This document shows positions 53,469-62,187 of a DNA stretch of 64,000 nt, piece after piece (positions within the stretch are counted from its first letter, which is position 1; each line of letters begins with the position of its first letter). The stretch spans positions 5,699-69,698 of the forward strand of contig NZ_CBDDRA010000028.1 of assembly GCF_965232925.1 (NCBI RefSeq), written 5' to 3'. This stretch comes from Tumidithrix helvetica (lineage in GTDB: Bacteria > Cyanobacteriota > Cyanobacteriia > Pseudanabaenales > Pseudanabaenaceae). The notes under the pieces are model-generated. The model was given only the letters and a program-made list of their open reading frames with translations, searched no databases and had not been told where the DNA came from. The position numbers were made by a program, and so were the translations under genes.

Positions 53469-54146
53469 ATGAAGAACACTTTCGCAGGAGTTACGGAAGG
53501 ACTCACCGACCAAATTATTATTGAGAATATTTTAGCTGGATATTTTGAGTCTCGCGATATTGATGTGAACTGGCTGCAACCCTTAAGAGATACCACGGAT
53601 GCAAATAGATCTAGTACCTTTGGTGGCTGGAGTCAGGTTTTTGAGTACTGTCGATCGCCTAATTTCAGAGAATCATTTCAATTCAACGAATACGTGATTG
53701 TTCACATCGATACGGATGTCTCTGATGAATACTATGACGTTCCGCACCAAGATGAAAATGGAGAAATTCCTCCCGAACAGCTCATTGAGAAGGTAATTGA
53801 AAAGTTTAAAAGTGCGATCGGTGAGGACTTTTACGGTCAGTGCGAGGATAAAATCATCTTTGCGATCGCTGTTCATTCCACCGAGTGCTGGCTTCTTCCC
53901 TTGTATTACGCCGATAACAAAAAATCAAAAATCAAAAGCTGTTTATCCACATTAAACCAAGCTCTTCAAAGGAAAGAGGGCTTTACGATCGATCCTAACA
54001 ATAAAAATCCAGATTATTATCAGGATATTTCCAGCCAATACTGCAAACAAAAGACTCTATTGAGTTCGTATAAACAGAATCCCAGCCTTAAAATCTTTAT
54101 AGAGAAAATTGAAAAGAGAAATATCGTCATTGAAGAAGACTTTTGA
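53469..54146 (+). CDS. TOPRIM-like protein paired with the AAA ATPase
   Basis: A 225-residue protein. The first strand ends G-V-T-E10-G-L-T-D, the TOPRIM/RloB-type E-G-x-x-D motif; V-I-V-H-I-D81-T-D83 gives the acidic D-x-D; and H-S-T-E139-C-W-L-L is the third conserved block of DUF4276/RloB-like proteins. It could be the nuclease effector of an ATPase-TOPRIM defence pair. I cannot settle the precise family. It starts two bases after the ATPase gene's stop. Confidence 0.75.
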   Translation: MKNTFAGVTEGLTDQIIIENILAGYFESRDIDVNWLQPLRDTTDANRSSTFGGWSQVFEYCRSPNFRESFQFNEYVIVHIDTDVSDEYYDVPHQDENGEIPPEQLIEKVIEKFKSAIGEDFYGQCEDKIIFAIAVHSTECWLLPLYYADNKKSKIKSCLSTLNQALQRKEGFTIDPNNKNPDYYQDISSQYCKQKTLLSSYKQNPSLKIFIEKIEKRNIVIEEDF

Positions 54147-54516
54147 TTTTGACTTGTCGATAAGCTAAGCCTCTGCTTTGGCTTCCTGCTTAGGAATTCT
54201 ATGCAAGTCACCCTTGCGGCGGGACGCATCCTGCAAGGAATCGCTGCTGTCATGGTTTGGGTTGGGACTTTTTTATAGGTTTGGCTTAGCCTTTGAGGTG
54301 CGTCCCAGAAACAAAGGCTTATAGAGCTATAGTTAAGTTTCTTAACAAGTTTTTGTAAAGATTTTGAGATAAGGGGTCGAAAACTGTTTGAATATTAGAT
54401 GGGTTTCTGAATCTCAGATCGTTAAAACCCCGAAAACGTTTTTTCATTGAAAACTGAAAAGCCAAACCATATAAATCTCATATCTATCTTAAAGTCTCAT
54501 ACTCCATAACCTTCCT
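54147..54516. other. Intergenic region before hemC
   Basis: About 370 bases with no convincing gene. It includes a short GC-rich stem (CCTTGC at 54212-54217, GCAAGG at 54233-54238) and several AT-rich tracts close to hemC. The promoter of hemC is presumably here, but I could not pick one. Confidence 0.5.
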
Positions 54517-55470
54517 ATGCCTACCACAACTCGCACAATCCAAATCGGTTCTCGTAAAAGTCAACTTGCACTTGTACAAACTTACTGGGTTCAGGCAGAG
54601 TTGCAAAAAGCACATAGCGATCGCACCTTTGAGGTACAGACCATGAGTACCCAAGGCGACAAAATTCTCGATGTGGCATTAGCCAAAATCGGTGATAAGG
54701 GCTTATTTACCAAAGAGCTAGAGCTAGCCATGATCGAACGTGAGGTTGACTTAGCCGTGCATAGCTTAAAGGATTTACCCACCAATCTTCCTGAAGGTTT
54801 GATGCTAGGAGCAGTCACAGAACGCGAGGATCCTGCGGATGCCTTAGTGGTTCACGAAAAGCACAAAGATAAGCAATTAGATACCCTGCCCGAAGGCACG
54901 GTGGTGGGGACATCATCCCTACGTCGTTTGGCACAACTGCGTCATTACTATCCCCACCTCACATTTAAGGATATTCGCGGAAACCTCAATACCCGTTTGC
55001 AAAAACTAGATGCAGGCGAGTTTGATGCCATTATTCTTGCTGTAGCAGGTCTACAGCGTTTGGGCATGGGCGATCGCGTCCACCAAATTATCGATCCCGA
55101 AATTTCGCTCCATGCGGTCGGTCAAGGCGCATTAGGGATTGAGTGCCGCACCGACGATCCAGAAGTACTAGAACTATTTGCCCCGATTATTCACTACCCC
55201 ACCACGCAAAGATGCCTTGCCGAGCGCTCCTTTTTGCGCGAGTTAGAAGGTGGCTGTCAAGTTCCGATTGGTGTGAACACCACCATTGATGGCGATCGCC
55301 TCACGCTCAAGGGAATTGTAGCTAGCCTTGACGGTCAAACCCTCATTAAAGGCGATGTCACGGGCGATATTACCCAACCCGATGCGATCGGCATTGAATT
55401 GGCGCATCAACTCAAGGGTAAAGGCGCACAGGCAATTTTAGATGCCATCACCGCCGAATTTCGCGCTTAG
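54517..55470 (+). CDS. hemC: Hydroxymethylbilane synthase (porphobilinogen deaminase)
   Basis: HemC joins four porphobilinogens into hydroxymethylbilane in tetrapyrrole (heme, chlorophyll, bilin) synthesis. The 317-residue enzyme has G-S-R-K-S-Q-L-A, K-E-L-E-L-A-M, H-S-L-K-D-L-P-T, G-T-S-S-L-R-R and I-R-G-N-L-N-T-R. The cofactor-holding cysteine is C247 in L-E-G-G-C-Q-V-P. The next gene starts 7 bases after its stop. Confidence 0.97.
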   Translation: MPTTTRTIQIGSRKSQLALVQTYWVQAELQKAHSDRTFEVQTMSTQGDKILDVALAKIGDKGLFTKELELAMIEREVDLAVHSLKDLPTNLPEGLMLGAVTEREDPADALVVHEKHKDKQLDTLPEGTVVGTSSLRRLAQLRHYYPHLTFKDIRGNLNTRLQKLDAGEFDAIILAVAGLQRLGMGDRVHQIIDPEISLHAVGQGALGIECRTDDPEVLELFAPIIHYPTTQRCLAERSFLRELEGGCQVPIGVNTTIDGDRLTLKGIVASLDGQTLIKGDVTGDITQPDAIGIELAHQLKGKGAQAILDAITAEFRA

Positions 55471-55477
55471 AGCAGGT

Positions 55478-56695
55478 ATGCAATGCCCTACCCTATTCAG
55501 ACAAACTCGCATCCTTGATGCTGTTGCTCAAACCGATTACCTAACGGATGTACTACTCGCCACAGATGGCAAGTTCCATGTTGGTGGGGGTCAAGCACAG
55601 ATTCCTGAAGGTACTGAGATTAGCGATCTCACGGGCTTAGTTTTAGGTACTGGGCTAGTCGATCTCTATAGCACCAGTGGCGAACCAGGTTTTGAGCAAC
55701 GCGAAACCCTTGCTTCTTTGGCAGAGGCAGCTCGTCGTGGCGGCTTTGCTAAGGTTGGCATTTTACCCCACACGCAACCTGCGATCGATGATATTGCGGC
55801 ATTGGAATTTTGGCGCAGTCAAAAGCACCTGCCCTTTATGCCTTGGGGTGCGATCACCAAAGGCTGCGAAGGCAAACAGATCGCTGACTTGGCTGAATTA
55901 GCGGAATTTGTGGTGGGCTTCACCGATGCCAAACCGATGGCGAATTTAGCACTGGTGCGGCGGGCAATGGAATATATCAAGCCGTTAGGCAAACCGATGA
56001 TGCTGATGCCACAAGATCTCAGTTTGGTTGCCAGTGGTGTCATGCGCGAAGGAAAGTGGTCGTTGCAATATGGTTTGTCTGGAATTCCAGATATAGCAGA
56101 AACTTCGGCACTGGCGGCGTTATTGGAATTAGTTCGTCTCACCCATACGCCGACACACTTTATGCGAATCTCTTCAGCTCGCAGCGTGGAACTGATTGCT
56201 CAAGCCAAAGCTGACGGTCTTCCTGTCACCGCAAGTGTGCCTTGGCTCAATCTTTGGTTGGAAGATCGAGACCTGCATTCCTACGATCCAAATTTACGCT
56301 TAATTCCTGCGCTGGGCAACGAAGCCGATCGCAGGGCCTTGATTGCTGGGGTTAAGTCTGGCGCAATCGATGCGATCGCAGTCGATCATACACCCTATAC
56401 CTACGAAGAAAAGACCGTAGCCTTTGAAGTTGCACCTGCGGGAGCGATCGGCTTAGAACTAGCACTCCCGATGCTCTGGCAGCAGTTGGTCGAGACTGGT
56501 CTTTTGACTGGGTTGGAACTCTGGCAAGCCATGAGTTCCCGACCCGCTCGGTGTTTAAATTTAAATTCCGACCAGTTATCTCTGCAAACCCTATTCGATC
56601 CCAATCAAAGTTGGACGGTGACGGCAAGCGCGATCGCTTCTCTATCTCACAACACACCCTGTTTGGGCAAAGTGGCGATCGGCAAGGTAATTTAG
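55478..56695 (+). CDS. Dihydroorotase-like protein lacking zinc-ligand histidines
   Basis: A 405-residue amidohydrolase-fold protein (ATG 55478; an upstream start at 55442 would overlap hemC). The region that in active dihydroorotase reads D-x-H-x-H-x-R-E-P-G reads D-L-Y-S-T-S-G-E-P-G here, so both histidines of the metal site are gone. The C-terminal D-H-T-P-Y motif is kept. This fits the non-catalytic PyrC-like partner of aspartate transcarbamoylase known in several bacteria. It is likely structural or regulatory in pyrimidine synthesis. Confidence 0.8.
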   Translation: MQCPTLFRQTRILDAVAQTDYLTDVLLATDGKFHVGGGQAQIPEGTEISDLTGLVLGTGLVDLYSTSGEPGFEQRETLASLAEAARRGGFAKVGILPHTQPAIDDIAALEFWRSQKHLPFMPWGAITKGCEGKQIADLAELAEFVVGFTDAKPMANLALVRRAMEYIKPLGKPMMLMPQDLSLVASGVMREGKWSLQYGLSGIPDIAETSALAALLELVRLTHTPTHFMRISSARSVELIAQAKADGLPVTASVPWLNLWLEDRDLHSYDPNLRLIPALGNEADRRALIAGVKSGAIDAIAVDHTPYTYEEKTVAFEVAPAGAIGLELALPMLWQQLVETGLLTGLELWQAMSSRPARCLNLNSDQLSLQTLFDPNQSWTVTASAIASLSHNTPCLGKVAIGKVI

Positions 56696-56903
56696 GCGAT
56701 TGGAAAAGGTTTCAGAAAGTCAAGATTTAGTCTGATGTCACCCAGTTCTCAAGTGCAAGGTCTGGAACTCGACTAAACTCTTTTGTAGGGAAGTTGATCT
56801 CTTGTTGACATAAAGTCATCGGAAAAGAGATCGAGACTATTAAAGAGGGTTTGCCAAGGGTTGTTTTTGGAGAGTGTCAAGTAAACTGTGTAAACTCTGA
56901 AAT

Positions 56904-57037
56904 CTAGATATGGAGGCGATCGCCAAATAAAATATCAAAGCGATTCAGGGCAGGTTTCCAATCCTTAATCAGCATCGTCCACTTCTTGGAGATATTCCAC
57001 ATCGCCTAATAGACCAATTTAAAAGCCGCCTCATCGG
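56904..57037 (-). pseudogene. IS256-family transposase C-terminal remnant
   Basis: The minus strand encodes S-D-E-A-A-F-K-L-V-Y, then a TAG stop, then A-M-W-N-I-S-K-K-W-T-M-L-I-K-D-W and K-P-A-L-N-R-F-D-I-L-F-G-D-R-L. This is the C-terminal end of an IS256/Mutator transposase, truncated and with an internal stop. A G-A-G-A-G-T-G-T-C-A-A-G-T stretch at about 56870-56896 resembles the terminal repeat of such elements. A sister remnant lies at 63.3 kb. Confidence 0.8.
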
Positions 57038-57209
57038 ATGGTAGTTGTAACTAAAGCAGTTGAGCAGATTGAGAATAATAAATCGTTAAAAGAGCGGACG
57101 GTTGGCGCTCTTAAGTCCGCTGGAGTCGAGGGATTTAAAGAGCTTATCGACAATTCGCTTGTTAATATATTTGATGGCAGCGATCGAAGGCTGGAAGGAA
57201 TGTAAGTAA
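57038..57209 (+). pseudogene. Decayed hypothetical gene fragment with single-base frameshift
   Basis: From ATG 57038 the frame reads V-T-K-A-V-E-Q-I-E-N-N-K-S-L-K-E-R-T-V-G, then a helical E-G-F-K-E-L-I-D-N-S-L-V-N-I. Removing one T from the TTT at 57170-57172 turns the end into L-M-A-A-I-E-G-W-K-E-C-K, a good continuation that ends at TAA 57207-57209. The type (N-x-x-L-x-x-R ... A-L-K-x-G-x-x) occurs in other cyanobacterial proteins I cannot name. It abuts the IS256 remnant. Confidence 0.6.
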
Positions 57210-57210
57210 T

Positions 57211-57740
57211 ATGACTTCATTATCAAGAGTTGATTTACCATCTTTTATTCTTGAGTGAAATAGTCAGGCTAATGGTAGTGTCAACGTTGCTTCAATTGAA
57301 CAAATTGAGAATAGGGTTAGAAATATTATTCTCGAGCAATCACTCAAACTAGAATCTCTCGAAATACTAGGTGAAGGTATGACATTCTCATCACAAGAGA
57401 AACAAAGTGAATATTTAGCCCCTCAGATTAACCAAAGCTTTAGTGCGCCTGTAGGAGTAGTCCAAAATGGAGACGGCAGCACAGCTAATACTACGCAAAA
57501 TATTGGTAGGGAGATAGCCGAAATTCTACAGTTGATCGACAATCTTCATATGATAGACAAAGCATTGCCAATAAAGCGATTGAAACACTTCAGGAAACCA
57601 CTTCAAATCCCACACTTTTAAAGACTGCTCTATTCACGATCTGGGGTGTTGGGCAGGGAGTAGCAACTTTTGACACCAGAAGACAAAGAAAAACTTATCC
57701 TGCATGGCACTTCAGAGAATACTTCTACTTTTACTAAGTG
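57211..57740 (+). pseudogene. Second decayed hypothetical gene
   Basis: Starts M-T-S-L-S-R-V-D-L-P-S-F-I-L-E, then has a TGA at 57256-57258, resumes in the same frame, and shifts frame near 57545. The final part, N-K-A-I-E-T-L-Q-E-T-T-S-N-P-T-L-L-K-T-A and G-V-G-Q-G-V-A, resembles the fragment just upstream (N-x-x-L-K ... A-L-K-x-A-G-V-E-G). A 19-residue repeat of Asn/Thr/Gly composition (N-G-D-G-S-T-A-N-T-T-Q-N) occurs in the middle. Both fragments seem to come from one small gene family. Confidence 0.6.
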
Positions 57741-57753
57741 GGAAATGCTCACC

Positions 57754-59109
57754 TTAAGCTTCTGAACTTGGCACAATTTTTCTAGAGATATACCAAGTTA
57801 CAAAACCCGTAACCAGCGCGATCGCACTGAGCGCAAAAATCACCTTTGACAAACCAAAATAAGACTCCGCGATTCCCGCCACCGCCAGAGGTAGGCTGAG
57901 CGCAATATTAATCGCATTATTTTGCAGACCAAACACAATGCCCCGTTTTTCCTCAGGCGTTTCTTCTTGAATTACGGTCTGCATCGGGATCATGCATAAA
58001 CCCGCAAATACCCCCGTCCCCGCAATCATGCCCAAGCCAATCCAAAAGCGATCGCAAAAAACTGCCAAACCTGACAAGAAAATTGCCATGCCAATCGAGC
58101 CAATTAAAGCAAGCTTTTGACGACTAAAGCGATCGCCAAACTTTGCCACAAAACCTGCCCCAACCGCCATACCTAAACTGGCATCGGCAAGTAAAAACCC
58201 AAACTGTTCCGATTTAATTTCGGGCATCACCTCCGCCAACCGTACCGCCAACACCGTCATCGCCGCCGTCACCGAAAACGTACAAACCAATTGCAACAAA
58301 GCCGCCAGTGACGATCGCTGAGTGCTGAGATATTGCAACCCTTCCTTAATATCTGTCCAGACATGAAAGTCTTCTTTATGCAAACTTTCGCGGGTTTCAC
58401 CCGTGCGTAGCAGCAATAAAATTAGACCCGCGATCAAATAGCTACCCCCCACCACCACTTCTTTGCCAATCTGATGGATCAAGCGATCGGCAAACACTAG
58501 TAATGGCTCTCCGATCGCAAACCCTAAGATCAAAGCCCCCATGATCGTGGTGGTGTAGATCGAGTTCGCCGAGAGTAAATTCGGTTTCTCGACCACCAAA
58601 GTAATCGCTGACTGCTCTGCGGGAGTAAAAAACTGCGTAAACGTAGAAACAAGAAAGGTGATGCAGAGTAAGCCCCAAAACCCTACAGGCGAGCCCCACA
58701 AAGGCGACCAGTCCTTCGTCGTCCATAGCAGTAAGGGGGTAACCATCACCAGCACACCGCGCAGTAAGTTTGAAGTCACCAGTACCCATTTTTTCGACCA
58801 GCGATCGACATAAACCCCAGCGATCGACCCAAACAAAATTGCAGGGATTGTAAAGGCAACCATTACCGATGACACCCACCCGCTAATCGTCTCGCCTTCA
58901 TTTTGAAACTGTGTAGAAACAATCGCAATGATCAGAACTAAAAAAACCTTGTCGGCAATTTGCGAAAAGATCTGTCCGCTCCAGAGTGAAAGAAAATTGG
59001 CATTTTTTAAAACTGAAGTAGGCTGCGGCTCCTGCGGCTGCGGTAATTCTGGCTGTTGCGGCAAATTTGGAATATTTGTGCTGGCAGGAGGGTCAAACAG
59101 ATGGGTCAT
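57754..59109 (-). CDS. MFS exporter
   Basis: A 451-residue membrane protein of the MFS_3/enterobactin-exporter-like type: L-W-S-G-Q-I-F-S-Q-I-A-D-K, a G-S-I-A-G-V-Y-V-D-R-W motif, and P-A-E-Q-S-A-I-T-L-V-V. It has a proline-rich leader (about 1-33). The substrate is unknown. Its start overlaps the recO stop by 4 bases (ATGA), so recO is upstream in a common operon. Confidence 0.88.
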   Translation of the reverse strand: MTHLFDPPASTNIPNLPQQPELPQPQEPQPTSVLKNANFLSLWSGQIFSQIADKVFLVLIIAIVSTQFQNEGETISGWVSSVMVAFTIPAILFGSIAGVYVDRWSKKWVLVTSNLLRGVLVMVTPLLLWTTKDWSPLWGSPVGFWGLLCITFLVSTFTQFFTPAEQSAITLVVEKPNLLSANSIYTTTIMGALILGFAIGEPLLVFADRLIHQIGKEVVVGGSYLIAGLILLLLRTGETRESLHKEDFHVWTDIKEGLQYLSTQRSSLAALLQLVCTFSVTAAMTVLAVRLAEVMPEIKSEQFGFLLADASLGMAVGAGFVAKFGDRFSRQKLALIGSIGMAIFLSGLAVFCDRFWIGLGMIAGTGVFAGLCMIPMQTVIQEETPEEKRGIVFGLQNNAINIALSLPLAVAGIAESYFGLSKVIFALSAIALVTGFVTWYISRKIVPSSEA

Positions 59110-60017
59110 AGGTTGAAGCAGTTGTCGATCAAAGCAGCGGACTGAATGGGCTTATCAAAATGATACTGTGCATAGGCACGCAGAAGTCTTTCCACCGTAA
59201 GCCATGCTGTAGAATGCGCATCTGAAACAGTTTGGGATAACTCAGGTTGAACCAAGGATTGCATTGCGATTAACTCGGTACCATTAAGATAGCGATCGAT
59301 TTTCACACTGAAACTGTCAGTAAATTTTATACGATTGATTGTCTGATATTCAGTAGTTTGAAGCTCAGCAACTATGGTTTCAGTTAGATTCGTTTCTGGA
59401 AGCTGAGGTCTAACGGGCTGGGGTTTTGCCGAAAAGCCCTGAGCTTCAGAATTACCTGAGAGACTGACAATGCCGCCCCCAGAAAAACTAAACCCCACTT
59501 TCCATCTAGGACGATCGGTCTGAGGAATCAGAGCTTCTTGGGTAAAACAACAGGCATGAACTTGCGGGGCAAAACCCGCGATCGCCAGCAGATGATAAAT
59601 TCCATGAACGAGACAAGCTAGAACCCTCTGATTGTCACAATTTTGCAGCCGCATGAGATGCTCTGTGAGTAGCTCAAACAGTTCCACTTGGGGTTGGGCA
59701 GAGAGTGCCTGAATCAGGGCCAATTCGGCTAAATACTGAGCAGCGGTTAACTTAGCGAGATTATGCCCTAACCCGATAAAAGATTGCAGTGTCTCAGCGT
59801 GTTTAATCCGATCTAGGCTACGTCCTGGCGAAATTAACAGGTCGTTGACCACAAACAAGCCCGATCGCCCTGTCATATTTGAGCGATGCTTGCGCGCCCC
59901 TGCCGCCACAGCCCGAATTAGGCCATGTTCTCGGGTCAGGATAGTCAGTAAGCGATCGTTTTCGCCCATTGCCACACCTTTGAGATTAATGCCTATGGTT
60001 CGATATGTGCGAGACAA
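59106..60017 (-). CDS. recO: DNA repair protein RecO
   Basis: A 303-residue RecO: an N-terminal OB fold (T-Y-R-T-I-G-I-N-L-K, L-L-T-I-L-T-R-E-H-G-L, A-A-G-A-R-K), then a helical domain and a distant C-terminus. RecO helps load RecA on SSB-coated DNA. The inserted region (about 190-240) is longer than in short RecO proteins. It is coupled with an MFS gene downstream. Confidence 0.92.
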   Translation of the reverse strand: MSRTYRTIGINLKGVAMGENDRLLTILTREHGLIRAVAAGARKHRSNMTGRSGLFVVNDLLISPGRSLDRIKHAETLQSFIGLGHNLAKLTAAQYLAELALIQALSAQPQVELFELLTEHLMRLQNCDNQRVLACLVHGIYHLLAIAGFAPQVHACCFTQEALIPQTDRPRWKVGFSFSGGGIVSLSGNSEAQGFSAKPQPVRPQLPETNLTETIVAELQTTEYQTINRIKFTDSFSVKIDRYLNGTELIAMQSLVQPELSQTVSDAHSTAWLTVERLLRAYAQYHFDKPIQSAALIDNCFNL

Positions 60018-60112
60018 AAGAGGTTTGCGTAAGTCTTAGACAACATAGCAATTATACGGATGAACCTCCCCAGATACAGTGGCGTATATCCGTACCATTA
60101 CGAAATCAAGGA

Positions 60113-60580
60113 CTAAACCCCAGGACAGACTTCTCCAGCTTTTTTAGCAACAGGTGAAAGGTCTTTAAAAAACTTCTCTACGGCAGGTTGCAACTTTGCA
60201 GAGCGAAAGTCATTGGTGTTTTGATTGAGAACGGTTTCTGCTAACTCAACAATCGCTTGGGCAAAGCCTGATTGAATCATTTTAAGGTCGGAATCAGAGA
60301 GTTTGACATCTTGAATTCCCTTGGCGATCGCTTTCAATTCCTTAGCAGTATCTGCAGGGGTAAGGTCTTTTTTTGAGAGCGGAGCGTTCAACCTTTGCAC
60401 GGCTTTTTTCAGGGTCGAACATTCGACCTTTTTCTCAGCAGAAATTGTCTGAGCGGGTGTGGTCTCTGCCATGCTAGGACGAACCAAACCGAAACTCGCG
60501 ATCGCGCATAAACTCGAAACCAACACCATCGGTAGTGCCTTTCTACCCAATTGAGACCCAGTTAGAACAGCCATAGTCAT
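60113..60580 (-). CDS. Hypothetical periplasmic protein
   Basis: A 155-residue protein with a signal peptide (hydrophobic segment about 16-34, ending P-S-M-A). The mature part is helical with two cysteines (C-S-T-L near the start, C-P-G-V at the end) that may form a disulfide. I recognise no family. It sits alone between recO and gcvH. Confidence 0.7.
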   Translation of the reverse strand: MTMAVLTGSQLGRKALPMVLVSSLCAIASFGLVRPSMAETTPAQTISAEKKVECSTLKKAVQRLNAPLSKKDLTPADTAKELKAIAKGIQDVKLSDSDLKMIQSGFAQAIVELAETVLNQNTNDFRSAKLQPAVEKFFKDLSPVAKKAGEVCPGV

Positions 60581-60691
60581 GAAAATTTAGTATTTTTTTT
60601 AGTATACCCAACTGCTATAGGTAAAGCGATCGGGCAAGATCCTATGGCGAGAAACGAATCCTACAACTGCTCAAGTTCTCTTGCTGAACTT

Positions 60692-61078
60692 TTACAGACC
60701 TTCAACTTTGCTGCGATAGTCATCAGCAGACATTGCCTCATTTAAGACATCAGGATCTGCAATCTTTACCTTTAAAAGCCACGCATCCCCATAGGGATCG
60801 GCAGCAATTTTTTCGGGTTCATCCACCAATCCAAGATTTGCTTCAAGGACTTCACCGCTTATAGGAGCATAAAGATCTTCAACTGCTTTGACTGACTCTA
60901 CCGTGCCAAAGGGCTCTCCCTTACTGACAGTTGTACCAACTTCTGGTAGATCGATAAATACCACATCGCCCAACTGATCGATCGCAAAGGCAGTTATCCC
61001 AATGGTGGCAATATCTCCATTGAGACGGATGTACTCATGGGAGTCAGTGTACTTTAGGTCATTAGGATATTCCAGCAT
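60692..61078 (-). CDS. gcvH: Glycine cleavage system H protein
   Basis: The H protein carries aminomethyl groups on a lipoyl lysine. The 128-residue sequence is canonical: Y-T-D-S-H-E-Y-I, I-G-I-T-A-F-A-I-D-Q-L-G-D-V-V-F-I-D-L-P, and the lipoyl motif E-S-V-K64-A-V-E-D-L-Y-A-P. The lipB gene earlier in this window would supply its octanoyl precursor. It lies 3 bases downstream of the terC-like gene, so transcription is shared. No gcvP or gcvT is nearby. Confidence 0.96.
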   Translation of the reverse strand: MLEYPNDLKYTDSHEYIRLNGDIATIGITAFAIDQLGDVVFIDLPEVGTTVSKGEPFGTVESVKAVEDLYAPISGEVLEANLGLVDEPEKIAADPYGDAWLLKVKIADPDVLNEAMSADDYRSKVEGL

Positions 61079-61081
61079 GAT

Positions 61082-61852
61082 TTACTTGTCCTTTATTTCT
61101 TCTTTAAGCGATAACTCAACTTTGCGATCTAGCGTACTAGGATCGCTAACATTCGCCGAATCCAAATCTAGTTCGGGAGTTCGTTTAGAAAAGCCCCAGA
61201 TAAATATGGCTGCGATACAGGTTAGCATTAGCCATTCAGGGGGTACATAGCTATCGGCAACAACCTTTAATAGCAATCTGATACCGACCAACATCACAAT
61301 TAAGTATCCTGCCGCCTCAAGGTTGACAAATTCACCCAACCATTTAATAAACAGTCCTGCCAAAAAGCGAAGAGCGATAATTCCTGCGACGCCCCCCAGC
61401 AATACCAACCAAGTTTCCTGTGCTACCGCCACCGCTGCCGTCACGCTATCAAGCGAAAAGGCTAAGTCCGTCAGAGACACAAGCAAAACTACCTGCCACA
61501 TCTTATCCGCCATGCGTACAGGGTGCTCAGCATCATGATCTTGGGCATTAGCTAGGAAAAATTTACCTGAAAGCCATAGCAAATAGACTGACCCAGCTAG
61601 CTCAAATTGCCAATACTTGATCACCCAAGTTGCAGTTAAGATCAGCACAATTCTAAAAACAAATGCCCCAATCAGCCCATATCGTAAAGCCCATGCCTCT
61701 TGTCTAGGATCGGGGAGACTGCGAACAATTGCTGCAAGTGCGATCGCATTATCGGCTGATAAAATTGCCTCTAGTAAAATCAGTACCCCAATAATAGGGA
61801 TCACTTCAGGGCGAAGGGATGACGGACTAAAATCGATAAACTGCTCGAGCAT
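61082..61852 (-). CDS. TerC family integral membrane protein
   Basis: A 256-residue protein with about seven hydrophobic helices. The acidic D-N-A segment L-S-A-D-N-A-I-A-L-A and the F-S-L-D-S-V-T-A-A helix are the TerC signature, probably lining a metal-ion pathway. TerC-type proteins are implicated in tellurite resistance and manganese export; plastid TerC aids thylakoid formation. The C-terminal tail is acidic and basic. Confidence 0.9.
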   Translation of the reverse strand: MLEQFIDFSPSSLRPEVIPIIGVLILLEAILSADNAIALAAIVRSLPDPRQEAWALRYGLIGAFVFRIVLILTATWVIKYWQFELAGSVYLLWLSGKFFLANAQDHDAEHPVRMADKMWQVVLLVSLTDLAFSLDSVTAAVAVAQETWLVLLGGVAGIIALRFLAGLFIKWLGEFVNLEAAGYLIVMLVGIRLLLKVVADSYVPPEWLMLTCIAAIFIWGFSKRTPELDLDSANVSDPSTLDRKVELSLKEEIKDK

Positions 61853-62187
61853 TCAATACCAATCAAAAACAATTTCACGTCCTAATATTATGCGCGATCG
61901 CTTAGCAAATCTCTTGAGGTTTCGATTTGTCAAGGTCGCGATCGCCGAGAAATTTAGATTTAGGACTAGCTAACTCATAAAAGTAAGATATAATTAAGTG
62001 CTTATGTCTATGCTGAAAGATTTGCCTACTCAAATTTTTCGATTTATAAAGTTAGATATGAGCCCTGCTGTGATTGCCTTTAAGCTGAGATGCTGATTAG
62101 AGCTTAAGAAATAGTAATTCGCTGCTGCTGTTACATTTCCAGGAGGAAAACCAATCTACGGAGAAAAACACTAGGACACACATTAGT
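61853..62187. other. Leader region between terC and rps1
   Basis: About 335 bases without a gene between divergent terC and rps1. It contains an AGGAGG 42 bases before the rps1 ATG, likely too far to be its ribosome site, and an AAACACTAGG block nearer. The rps1 mRNA leader may hold autoregulatory structure, as S1 genes often have, but none is obvious by eye. Confidence 0.45.
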
